Below, one piece after another: positions 51,987 to 59,748 of a stretch of 64,000 nt of DNA. Each line of letters starts with the position of its first letter. The first letter of the stretch is position 1. This DNA is from Curtobacterium sp. MCLR17_036. Lineage in GTDB: Bacteria; Actinomycetota; Actinomycetes; Actinomycetales; Microbacteriaceae. The DNA is taken from positions 3,224,001 to 3,288,000 of the forward strand of contig NZ_CP126269.1 of the NCBI RefSeq assembly GCF_003234445.2, read 5' to 3'. The notes beneath the pieces are model-generated. The model was not told the origin of the DNA and did not search any database. It saw only the letters and a list, made by a program, of their open reading frames with translations. Position numbers and translations under genes: made by a program.

Positions 51987-52826
51987 ATGGCAGTCGAACT
52001 CAGCACCTGGGACGCCCAGGGCAACCAGACGACACCGACGTTCTCCACCATGCGGTTCCCCGCCGGTGAAGCGCACGTCAAGGTGGCGAACGACACCGCC
52101 GAGCCGGGGGGCACCACCGAGATCGCGACCCTGCGCGGCACGAACGGCGACGACCTCCTCATGCTCGGCATGTGGGCGGACGCCGTCCGGCAGCGCGGAT
52201 CGCGGTCCGTCGCCCTCGTCCCGTACCTGCCCGGCGCCCGGCAGGACCGCGGCCTGCCCTTCGGGGCGAAGGTCTACGCGGACGTCCTCAACGGGTTCCG
52301 CATCGACCAGGTGATCGCCTTCGACCCGCACTCCCCCGTGGTCGTCGGGCTGGTCGACCACCTCACGGTGGTCACGAGCGAGCAGGTCGTCCGCGACGCC
52401 GTGCTCGACGTCGAGGGCGACGCGTACACCGGCATCATCGCGCCGGACAAGGGCGCGGTCGCCCGGGCCACGGCGGTCGCCGAGTCGTGCGGCCTGCCGC
52501 TGTACCGGGCCGAGAAGCACCGCAACCCCGACACCGGCAAGCTCGACGGGTTCTCGTGCGAGCCCCTCCCCGCGGACGGCCGGTTCCTCGTCGTCGACGA
52601 CATCTGCGACGGCGGCGGCACCTTCATGGGCCTCGCGAGCTCGACCGGGCTGCCGAAGGAGCGCCTCGGTCTCTGGGTCTCGCACGGCGTCTTCTCCGGC
52701 CGGGCCCCGCAGCTCGCCGAGCACTTCGGCGAGATCGTCACGACCGACAGCTACCCGGCGCAGAACGACGTGCCGGGCTTGCGCACCGTCCCGCTCAGCC
52801 CGTACCTCACGAAGGAGATCCGATGA
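51987..52826 (+). CDS. prs: divergent ribose-phosphate pyrophosphokinase (Prs-like), possible ADP-ribose pyrophosphate synthase
   Basis: A 279-residue PRPP-synthetase-like protein, shorter and more divergent than housekeeping Prs (about 310-330). Seen: VPYLPGARQDRGLPFGAKVY (active-site RQDR), FDPHSPVVV, and the phosphoribosyl-binding loop VVDDICDGGGT (about residues 200-212). Paired with nadV it should supply PRPP for nicotinamide salvage. However, Prs-like proteins of this length adjacent to NadV-like proteins have been shown in phages to make ADP-ribose pyrophosphate (Adps of the NARP1 pathway), so this alternative cannot be excluded. ATG 51987 is immediately downstream of the promoter; ATGA overlap with nadV. 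Confidence 0.85.
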   Translation: MAVELSTWDAQGNQTTPTFSTMRFPAGEAHVKVANDTAEPGGTTEIATLRGTNGDDLLMLGMWADAVRQRGSRSVALVPYLPGARQDRGLPFGAKVYADVLNGFRIDQVIAFDPHSPVVVGLVDHLTVVTSEQVVRDAVLDVEGDAYTGIIAPDKGAVARATAVAESCGLPLYRAEKHRNPDTGKLDGFSCEPLPADGRFLVVDDICDGGGTFMGLASSTGLPKERLGLWVSHGVFSGRAPQLAEHFGEIVTTDSYPAQNDVPGLRTVPLSPYLTKEIR

Positions 52827-54382
52827 CCACCACCACGACGGGCCTCGAGCCCCGCATCACCACCGCGAGCCCGATCGCACCCCTGTTGGCCGTCGACGGC
52901 TACAAGCACTCGCACCGGCAGGTCTACCCGGCCGGGACCACCCGGATCCTCATCAACTGGACGAACCGCTCGAACGCGCACATGCCCGAGTCGACCCACG
53001 CCGTGGTCTTCGGTCTGCAGGCGTTCGTCCAGCGCTCGCTCGTCGAGGCCTGGGCGCCGTTCTTCGCCGCCGACGAGGACGAGGTCGTCCGCCTGTTCGA
53101 CGAAGCCCTGCAGGGCTACTTCGGCCCGAACCACATCGGCACCGACCACGTCCGGGCGCTGCACCGCCTCGGCTACTTGCCCCTCGAGATCCGTGCGCTG
53201 CCCGAGGGCACGCTCGCACCGATCGGCGTCGCGACCCTGACCGTCGAGAACACCATCGACGAGTTCTACTGGCTGCCGAACTACATCGAGACCGCCCTGT
53301 CCGCCTCGATCTGGCACCCGTCGACCGTCGCGACGAAGGCGCTCGAGTACCGCGACCTCATGGAGGACTGGGCGGCCCGCACCGGCGCCGTCCCCGAGGG
53401 CATCGACTTCGCCGCGCACGACTTCTCGTTCCGCGGCCAGTCGAGCATCGAGTCGGCGGCAGCGGGTGGCGCCGGGCACCTGCTCTCGTTCCTCGGCACC
53501 GACTCGATGCCGTCGCTCGACTTCATCGACCGCTACTACCCGGGCGACAACGGCTGGGTGGCCGCGAGCGTGCCCGCCACCGAGCACAGCGTCATGTGCG
53601 TCCGCGGCGCCGACGGCGAGCTCGAGACGTTCCAGCAGATCCTCGACGTCTACCCGACGGGCATCGTCTCCGCGGTCAGCGACGGCTTCGACCTGTTCAA
53701 GGTCATCACCGAGACGCTGCCGCAGCTCAAGGACCGCATCACCGGCCGCGACGGCAAGCTCGTCATCCGCCCCGACTCGGGCGACCCGGTCGACATCGTC
53801 ACCGGCACCGTGCACGACGTCGACGAGGCCGAACTGTTCGCCGCCGACCGCAGCGACGAGCAGAAGGGCGTCGTCGAACTGCTCGACGAGATCTTCGGCC
53901 ACACCGTGAACGAGCAGGGCTACAAGGTCCTCGACCAGCACATCGGCGTCATCTACGGCGACAGCATCACGCTCGACCGCGCCCGCCGCATCTACGAGCG
54001 GCTCGCCGCCAAGGGGTACTCGAGCGACAACATCGTGCTCGGCATCGGCTCGTACACGTACCAGTACATGACCCGCGACAACCTCGGCAGCGCGGTCAAG
54101 GCCACCTGGGCGCTCGTCGACGGCCAGCCCGTCGACATCCAGAAGGACCCGAAGACCGGCAGCGGCAAGAAGAGCGCGAAGGGCCGCATCGCCCTGCACC
54201 GTGACGAGACCGGCGAGATCTGGCAGACGGACCAGGCCACGGCCGAGGACGAGGCGACCAGCCTGCTCCAGCCGGTCTGGGTCGACGGACGCTTCACGCG
54301 CCTCCAGTCCTTCGCCGACGTCCGGCAGACGCTCCGCGACGAGCGTGCGGCCCGCACCGCACGCCGGGCCGCCTCGGCGTGA
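52823..54382 (+). CDS. nadV: nicotinamide phosphoribosyltransferase family protein
   Basis: A 519-residue member of the NAMPT/NadV family, which joins nicotinamide to PRPP to make NMN. Seen: LLAVDGYKHSHRQVYPAGTT at the N-terminus, WLPNYIETALSASIWHPSTV, FDFGAHDFSFRG-like sequence (DFAAHDFSFRGQSSIE), ASVPATEHSVMC with the catalytic His (about residue 254), VSDGFDLFKVITETLPQLK, VIRPDSGDP, and IGVIYGDSITLDR. All fit full-length enzyme. ATG 52823 overlaps the prs stop. It could also be a Namat-type (nicotinamide ADP-ribose transferase) enzyme, given the neighbouring Prs-like protein. Confidence 0.92.
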   Translation: MTTTTTGLEPRITTASPIAPLLAVDGYKHSHRQVYPAGTTRILINWTNRSNAHMPESTHAVVFGLQAFVQRSLVEAWAPFFAADEDEVVRLFDEALQGYFGPNHIGTDHVRALHRLGYLPLEIRALPEGTLAPIGVATLTVENTIDEFYWLPNYIETALSASIWHPSTVATKALEYRDLMEDWAARTGAVPEGIDFAAHDFSFRGQSSIESAAAGGAGHLLSFLGTDSMPSLDFIDRYYPGDNGWVAASVPATEHSVMCVRGADGELETFQQILDVYPTGIVSAVSDGFDLFKVITETLPQLKDRITGRDGKLVIRPDSGDPVDIVTGTVHDVDEAELFAADRSDEQKGVVELLDEIFGHTVNEQGYKVLDQHIGVIYGDSITLDRARRIYERLAAKGYSSDNIVLGIGSYTYQYMTRDNLGSAVKATWALVDGQPVDIQKDPKTGSGKKSAKGRIALHRDETGEIWQTDQATAEDEATSLLQPVWVDGRFTRLQSFADVRQTLRDERAARTARRAASA

Positions 54383-55029
54383 CGGAGACCGCCCCGGCGG
54401 TCCGCGACCAGCCGCTCATCGCGATCGACGTCGTCCCGACGTCGTTCGCGGGGGCGGCTGGTCTGCGGGTCGCCTCCGCCCGTCGGCTGTACGACCCGTT
54501 CGCCGGACGGGAGGCCCTTCCCGGCGTGCTCCTGGACGGTTCCGAGATCCTGGCCGACGCTGCGCTGCGCGCCCTGCGCACGAAGGCGGGCATCGGCCCG
54601 GCGGCGGTGCGCCACCTGGCGCAGGTCGGCGCGTTCGACGGGCCGGACCGCGACCCGCGGAGCACCGCGATCAGCATCGCGTTCCTGGCGGTCGTCGACC
54701 CGCAGGCCGCCCCGGACGCGACCTGGCACGACGTCGGCGAACGCCCGTTCGGCCTGCCGTTCGACCACGACCGCATCGTCGACGCGGCGCTCGAGCACGC
54801 CCGCGTGCGCCTGTGGTCGGACGTCCCGCTCACGCGCGCGCTGCTCGGGGAGCGCTTCACCACCTCGGACGCCGGTCGCCTCCGCGCGGCGCTCACCGGG
54901 AGCACCCCGGATCCGGGCAACCTCAACCGGATGCTCCGCACCAACCCGGCCGTCGCCCGGGTCGACGCGGCCCCGGCGGCCGGTCCCCGCGGCGGGCGTC
55001 CCCCGGCAGCCTGGACGTGGACCGTCTGA
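54379..55029 (+). CDS. nrtR: NrtR family transcriptional regulator (NUDIX-related)
   Basis: A 216-residue regulator: an N-terminal NUDIX-like domain (about residues 10-140) and a C-terminal winged helix (LLGERFTTSDAGRLRAALTG, NLNRMLRTN). The NUDIX box is present as FAGREALPGVLLDGSEILAD and AALRALRTKAGI but has lost the catalytic glutamates, in agreement with NrtR proteins that sense ADP-ribose and repress NAD genes. Family signatures ISIAFLAVVDPQ and RPFGLPFDHDRIVDAALEHA are clear. The GTG start overlaps the nadV stop. It most likely autoregulates the operon through the palindrome at 51951. Confidence 0.87.
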   Translation: MTETAPAVRDQPLIAIDVVPTSFAGAAGLRVASARRLYDPFAGREALPGVLLDGSEILADAALRALRTKAGIGPAAVRHLAQVGAFDGPDRDPRSTAISIAFLAVVDPQAAPDATWHDVGERPFGLPFDHDRIVDAALEHARVRLWSDVPLTRALLGERFTTSDAGRLRAALTGSTPDPGNLNRMLRTNPAVARVDAAPAAGPRGGRPPAAWTWTV

Positions 55030-55047
55030 GCACGGTTGGGTGGGGGC

Positions 55048-55683
55048 ATGTCCTCTTCGCTGTCCGGTGACGACTCCCTGCACCTGCCCGAGTTCGACGC
55101 TCCCCCCGCCGCACCGCTCGACCTCGCCCAGCAGTGGCTCGACGCCGCGGACGAGCGCGACGTCTCCGAGCCGAAGTCGATGACGCTCGCCACCGCCGGC
55201 GCCGACGGCCGGGTGTCCGCCCGCACCGTCGACGTGAAGCGGCTCGACGACCGGGGACTCGTCTTCGGCACCTCGACGCTCAGCCCGAAGGGCCGCCAGC
55301 TCGCCGAGAACCCGCACGCCGCGTTGCAGGTCTACTGGCGCGAGACCATGCAGCAGCTCCGGTTCGAGGGCCGGGCCGTGCAGTTGTCCGACGACGAGTC
55401 CGACGCGCTGTTCGCCGACCGGTCGCCGAAGTCGCGCGCCGCCACGGCGATCGCCGACCAGTCCGCCGTGCTCGAGCCGCGGACGCTCCAGGACCTCATC
55501 GACGACGCCAACGTGCTGCTCGACGAGTCCGACGACGACGTGCCGCGCCCCGCGGGGTGGGTCGCCTGGCGCCTCGAGCCCGAGCTCGTCGAGTTCTGGC
55601 ACGGCAGCCGCGACCGGATGCACCGCCGCCTGCAGTACGCGCTCGCCGACGGCGCCTGGTCGGCCACGCGCCTGCAGCCCTAG
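55048..55683 (+). CDS. pdxH: pyridoxamine 5'-phosphate oxidase family protein
   Basis: FMN-dependent oxidase of 211 residues with the PdxH layout: AQQWLDAADERDVSEPKSMT (N-terminal helix), TLATAGADGRVSARTVDVKR, VFGTSTLSPKGRQL, NPHAALQVYWRETMQQLRFE (FMN-binding), DRSPKSRAATAIADQSAVLE, and the C-terminal WRLEPELVEFWHGSRDRMHR, which matches the PdxH C-terminal RxxLR-type dimerisation/FMN domain. It would convert pyridoxine/pyridoxamine phosphate to PLP; the neighbouring siderophore decarboxylase needs PLP. Start 55048 with GTGGGGGC upstream (or 55036). Confidence in exact substrate is moderate. Confidence 0.82.
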   Translation: MSSSLSGDDSLHLPEFDAPPAAPLDLAQQWLDAADERDVSEPKSMTLATAGADGRVSARTVDVKRLDDRGLVFGTSTLSPKGRQLAENPHAALQVYWRETMQQLRFEGRAVQLSDDESDALFADRSPKSRAATAIADQSAVLEPRTLQDLIDDANVLLDESDDDVPRPAGWVAWRLEPELVEFWHGSRDRMHRRLQYALADGAWSATRLQP

Positions 55684-55750
55684 GCGGGTTCGCTCGCGGT
55701 CGGTCCCGCTGCCACCACGACGGCGTCGTGCGGTGCGCCCGCGCATCGCG

Positions 55751-55841
55751 GCACCGCCGCACCGCCGCACCGCCGCGCCGCCGCCGCAGAACCAAAGTGC
55801 ACTCGAACCGCGGGATTCCGCGGCGCGAGCGCACTTCGGTT
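55751..55841. repeat. 8-bp tandem repeat followed by imperfect hairpin
   Basis: Four units of GCACCGCC (55751-55782, last one GCGCCGCC) precede a nested palindrome. The outer arms 55790-55805 and 55826-55841 match at 14 of 16 positions; CCGCGG at 55808-55813 and 55818-55823 forms an inner stem. It separates pdxH from the convergent siderophore operon, giving the same tandem-repeat-plus-hairpin arrangement as at 5.9, 15.7 and 17.3 kb. The repeat unit is close to the complement of the 5883 array. Confidence 0.65.
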
Positions 55842-55906
55842 GTGCAAGTGGGAGCGGAACCGGCCGACGTGACGCCGACGCAGAGCGAGCGCGGAACGGA
55901 ACCGCC

Positions 55907-58342
55907 CTACCGCCCGATCGGGTTCGGCATCGCCCCCGCCCGGATGAGCGACGCCGCCTGGTCCGCCAGGTCGACCATCGACAGGGTGTTCCGCAGCTGC
56001 AACCGGTTCAGGCACGAGTGCTCGAACGTCGACACCCGCAGGTCCAGGGGACGACGGCGGTCCGGGTGCGCGGCGGCGTGCGCGTCGATGCACTCCCCGA
56101 CGACCTGCCAGAACCGGGCCTCCGGCAGCACCCCGTCGTCGTCCAGGATCGCGGCGACGAACCGCAGCACCCCGTCGAACACGTCGGTGAACACGGCGAG
56201 CGCCGCTTCGTCGTCGGACACCGGGTGCACGATCCGCTCGATGTCGGCGGGGACCGGGCGATCGTCGTGCCGCCCGAGCACCACGACCTCCTCCCCGATG
56301 TCCTTCATGACGGCACGGACCACGACGCCGTCCCGCACGACGAGCACCAGGTTCTCGCCGTGGGGCATGAAGGCCAGGTCGTGCACGGTCAGGCAGTGCA
56401 CGACGGGCAGCAGGTACGCGTCGAGCCAACGCCGCACCCACTCGTCGGCGGGCAGCTCCGACGCCTCGATCAGCGCTGAGACGACGGCGTTCCCCGCGGC
56501 GTCCCGGTGCAGCAGCGCCGCCATCGTCAGCAGTCGTTCGCCGTCCGTCACCCGCGGCAGCGGGCTCTCCCGCCACAGCGCCGCGAGCATCTTCCGCTGC
56601 GGCGAGGATACGTCCACCCGGTGGTACGCGTCCCCCGTGTACCCGATGGACGCGTGCTCCCGCAGGACCGAGAAGCCGGCAGCGGCGAGCGTGGTGTCCC
56701 CGGCGACGATCCCGGCGACCCAGTCGTTCACCGCCGGGGTGTTCCGCATGTACGCGGGCGACATCCCCCGCAGGAACCCCATGTTCTGCACCGCGAGCGC
56801 CGTCTTCACGTACGAGCGTGTCGGCTCGGTGCGGTTGAACGCGGTGCGGATGGACTGCTGCGGCTGGTACTCGTCGGACACCTCGCCCAGGTCGACCAGG
56901 TCCTGTCGGCCCAGGTCGGGCGCGAAGGTCACGGCGATCCGGTGCTGCCACTGCCACGGGTGCACGGGCAGCCACACGTAGTCGTCGGGGTCGAGCCCGC
57001 GACGCTCCAGCGTGCCCCGGAAGCCGGCCACGACGTCCGCCGACAGCTCCGCCTCCCAGTGCGCCTGCTCGGTGCGGTCCGCCGCGAGCGCCAGGTGCGT
57101 GTGCTCGCGTCGGGCGGCGAGCCACCGGTACCGGAACCGCCCGCCGGACTCGGGCGCGAACGCCCGGTACTCGTCGAGCCCGAACCCGATCCGCCCGTTC
57201 GCGGCGACGAAGGCCGGGTGCCCCTCGGTCATGGCCGACTCGACGTCCTGGAAGGAGGCGACAGCGGCGTCGACGGATCCCCCGGACCGCCCGCGCGCGA
57301 GCTGCGCCGCCGACGGCCCACCCTGCCGGTGCTTCGCCGCAGCACTCGCCAGGGTCGAGGCGATCTCCTCCAGGTACGTGCCCAGCAGCTCTTCGGGGAT
57401 CCCGAGCACCTCCCGCAGCTCCAGCACGAGGTCCTGCGCGCTGAGCGGCGCCGGCACCCCCGCACGGGTCCGCGTCAGCGAGGCCTCGTCGATCGACCAG
57501 TGCTCGAGCACGTGCTGCCGCGCCCGGAACCGGTAGGTCGACTCCCCCGCGTCGAGCCGCCAGCCGTCCCCGTCCGGCACGGGTGCGATCAGCCGTTCGT
57601 GGGTGAATTCCGCGATCGTCTTCGCGACGAGGTGCCGTTCCGCGGGCTCCAGGTGCTCGGGCCGCAGGTGCGCGGCCGGCCCGTCGTCGTCGGGGACGCC
57701 GATGCGGTCGGTGTCGAGCACCGACAACAGGGCCCGCTTGCCGTCGACGTCCACCTGTCGCAGCGCACGGAACCCGACCTCGGCGTTCTTCGCCTGCACT
57801 GCGGTGTTCCGCACGTCCGGTTCGACGACGACCCGACGCGCACCGAGGGCGTCCCGGCAGTGCTCGACGACAGCCCGCATCACCGCGCTCGTCAGGCCGT
57901 GCACACGTCGCTCAGCGGGCGCCGGCGCGACGAGCAGGTGCATGCCGACGTCGCCCGGCTCCGCCACCCACACGTCGGCGAGCAGGACGGCGGCGGGGTC
58001 GTAGGTCTCGGCCAGGAAGCACGGTTCGCCGTCCCGGCGGCCGAGCCACGCTGCCTGCGCCGGGTCCGCCTGCACGCCGGCCAGGTAGGTGCGCACGCCG
58101 TCCACGTCGAGGTCGCCCATCTGCCACCACGACGACGCCGGGTGGGCGAGCCACGACTGCACGACGGCGGCGTCGCGTTCCGGGTCCACGGGTTCGACGG
58201 TCAGGAGGCCCGCGTCGGCTCCCACAGGCGCGGTCGATCCGTGCGCGTCCACCGTCGCAGTGCCCTCGACACCGTTGCCCTCGACGCCGGTCACCACCAC
58301 ACCGGCGCCCGCCGCACCGGTGCTGTGGACGACGGCGCTCAT
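55907..58342 (-). CDS. fused N-acyltransferase and NIS siderophore synthetase (DfoC-like)
   Basis: An 811-residue bifunctional protein. The N-terminal part (about 45-220) is a GNAT/AlcB-type acyltransferase (WWQMGDLDVDGVRTYLAG, DVGMHLLVAPAP, RRVVVEPDVRNTAVQAKNAE) that would acylate N-hydroxydiamine with succinyl-CoA or acetyl-CoA. The C-terminal part (about 240-811) is an IucA/IucC NIS synthetase (MTEGHPAFVAANGRIGFGLD, WLPVHPWQWQHRI, PTRSYVKTALAVQNMGFLRG, VHDLAFMPHGENLVLVVRDG, MKDIGEE) with a FhuF-like end (TFEHSCLNRLQLRNTLS). This is the domain order of Erwinia DfoC, where DesC and DesD are one chain. Overlaps the monooxygenase stop (ATGA). Confidence 0.93.
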   Translation of the reverse strand: MSAVVHSTGAAGAGVVVTGVEGNGVEGTATVDAHGSTAPVGADAGLLTVEPVDPERDAAVVQSWLAHPASSWWQMGDLDVDGVRTYLAGVQADPAQAAWLGRRDGEPCFLAETYDPAAVLLADVWVAEPGDVGMHLLVAPAPAERRVHGLTSAVMRAVVEHCRDALGARRVVVEPDVRNTAVQAKNAEVGFRALRQVDVDGKRALLSVLDTDRIGVPDDDGPAAHLRPEHLEPAERHLVAKTIAEFTHERLIAPVPDGDGWRLDAGESTYRFRARQHVLEHWSIDEASLTRTRAGVPAPLSAQDLVLELREVLGIPEELLGTYLEEIASTLASAAAKHRQGGPSAAQLARGRSGGSVDAAVASFQDVESAMTEGHPAFVAANGRIGFGLDEYRAFAPESGGRFRYRWLAARREHTHLALAADRTEQAHWEAELSADVVAGFRGTLERRGLDPDDYVWLPVHPWQWQHRIAVTFAPDLGRQDLVDLGEVSDEYQPQQSIRTAFNRTEPTRSYVKTALAVQNMGFLRGMSPAYMRNTPAVNDWVAGIVAGDTTLAAAGFSVLREHASIGYTGDAYHRVDVSSPQRKMLAALWRESPLPRVTDGERLLTMAALLHRDAAGNAVVSALIEASELPADEWVRRWLDAYLLPVVHCLTVHDLAFMPHGENLVLVVRDGVVVRAVMKDIGEEVVVLGRHDDRPVPADIERIVHPVSDDEAALAVFTDVFDGVLRFVAAILDDDGVLPEARFWQVVGECIDAHAAAHPDRRRPLDLRVSTFEHSCLNRLQLRNTLSMVDLADQAASLIRAGAMPNPIGR

Positions 58343-59748
58343 GCGGACACCTCCGCACGCTCGGTCGTGTGCCCGGCCGGCGCGCTGTGCGCGCTGGCGG
58401 GTGGGGCCGTCGACGGCGCTGCTGTCGGCTGCCCCGAGGCGGGCAGGCCGAACTCCTGGAAGGCGATCCGGGCCTCCAGGCCGTACACGGAGCGACCCGT
58501 GACGGACCGGATGATCGACGCGTTCCGCCACGCACCCATGCCGAGGTCGGGCGCGGTCAGGCCGTGCGTGTGCTCCTCGGCGTTCTGCACCCAGATGCGC
58601 CCGCCCAGGGTGTCCACGTGGTGGTCGCGGGCGACGGCCAGGCGACCGCGGGAGTCGCGGGCGACGAGGTGCTCGACCGGGTCGAGGAACCGCGGGACCC
58701 GCGGGGTGTACCCGGTGGCGAGCACGAGCTGCTCGACCTCGTGCTCGTACGTCTGGTCGAGCTGCTCGTGGCGGAGCGTCAGCCGGTACGTGCCGCGGTC
58801 GGCGAGCCAGGCGGCGTCGACGACGCTCGTCTCGGTGCGCAGGCTCGTCGGGATGGGGCCTCGTGCGCTGATCCGGTAGAGCTGGTCGTACAGCTCGTCG
58901 ACCAGGTCGGCGCTGATGCCCTTGTACAGGCCACGCTGCTCCCGACCGAGACGGTCGCGGACGCCTTCGGGCAGCCCGTGGAAGTGGTCCGTGTACTCCG
59001 GGCTCGTCATCTCGAGGGTGAGCTTGGTGTCCTCCATCGGGAAGAACCGGGGCGAGCGCGTGAGCCAGTCGAGGCGGTAGCCGTCCTGCCGGATGTCCTC
59101 GAGCAGGTCGCGGTAGACCTCGGCGGCGGACTGCCCACTGCCGATCACCGCGATCGAGCCGGCACCGCGGAGCGCGTCGCGGTTCGGCAGGAAGTCGGCC
59201 GAGTGGATCGCCGGGCCGTCGATGCCGCGCAAGGGGGCGGGGACGGACGGCTCGGTGCCGATGCCCACGACGACGTGCCGTGCGCGGTACGTCTCGGCGC
59301 CCTGGTCGGTCTCGGCGTGCACCGTGAACGTGTCGGTGACGGGGTCGTGCTCGACGGCGGTCACCCGGCGGCCCCACCGCAGGGTGTCGAGCCGGTCGGC
59401 GGCCCAGCGGCAGTAGGCGTCGTACTCGCTGCGCAGGGGGTGGAAGTCCTCGCGGATGTAGAACGGGTACAGGCGCCCGGTCTCCTTGAGCCAGGCGAGG
59501 AACGAGAACGGCGAGGTCGGGTCGGCCATCGTCACCAGGTCGGCCAGGAACGGCACCTGGATCGTGGCGTCGTCGAGCATCATGCCGTGGTGCCAGGCGA
59601 AGCCGTCGGCGGCGTCGAGGAACACCGCGTCGAGGTCGTCCAACGGGTCGGTCAGGCAGGCGAGACCGAGGTTGAACGGCCCGATCCCGATGCCGACGAC
59701 GTCGTGCACGGGGCGGTCGGCGGCCCGGCGGTCGTCAGCGGCGGTCAT
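58339..59748 (-). CDS. L-lysine/diamine N6-monooxygenase (DesB/SidA-like)
   Basis: A 469-residue FAD- and NADPH-dependent N-hydroxylase. Seen: DVVGIGIGPFNLGLACL (FAD-binding GXGXXN), FYIREDFHPLRSEYDAYCRW, GTEPSVP, the NADPH-binding IAVIGSGQSAAEVY (about residues 190-203), FFPMEDTKLTLEMTSPEYTD, LATGYTPRVPRFLD and the C-terminal VQNAEEHTHGLTAPDLGMGA. Hydroxylates cadaverine, or a related diamine, for hydroxamate formation. ATGA overlaps at both ends couple it to the decarboxylase and the synthetase. Confidence 0.92.
   Translation of the reverse strand: MTAADDRRAADRPVHDVVGIGIGPFNLGLACLTDPLDDLDAVFLDAADGFAWHHGMMLDDATIQVPFLADLVTMADPTSPFSFLAWLKETGRLYPFYIREDFHPLRSEYDAYCRWAADRLDTLRWGRRVTAVEHDPVTDTFTVHAETDQGAETYRARHVVVGIGTEPSVPAPLRGIDGPAIHSADFLPNRDALRGAGSIAVIGSGQSAAEVYRDLLEDIRQDGYRLDWLTRSPRFFPMEDTKLTLEMTSPEYTDHFHGLPEGVRDRLGREQRGLYKGISADLVDELYDQLYRISARGPIPTSLRTETSVVDAAWLADRGTYRLTLRHEQLDQTYEHEVEQLVLATGYTPRVPRFLDPVEHLVARDSRGRLAVARDHHVDTLGGRIWVQNAEEHTHGLTAPDLGMGAWRNASIIRSVTGRSVYGLEARIAFQEFGLPASGQPTAAPSTAPPASAHSAPAGHTTERAEVSA

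Noticed and set aside
55684..55906. Small gene between pdxH and the siderophore operon
   Set aside because: Open frames exist but follow the repeat and hairpin sequence and have no RBS or coding bias.
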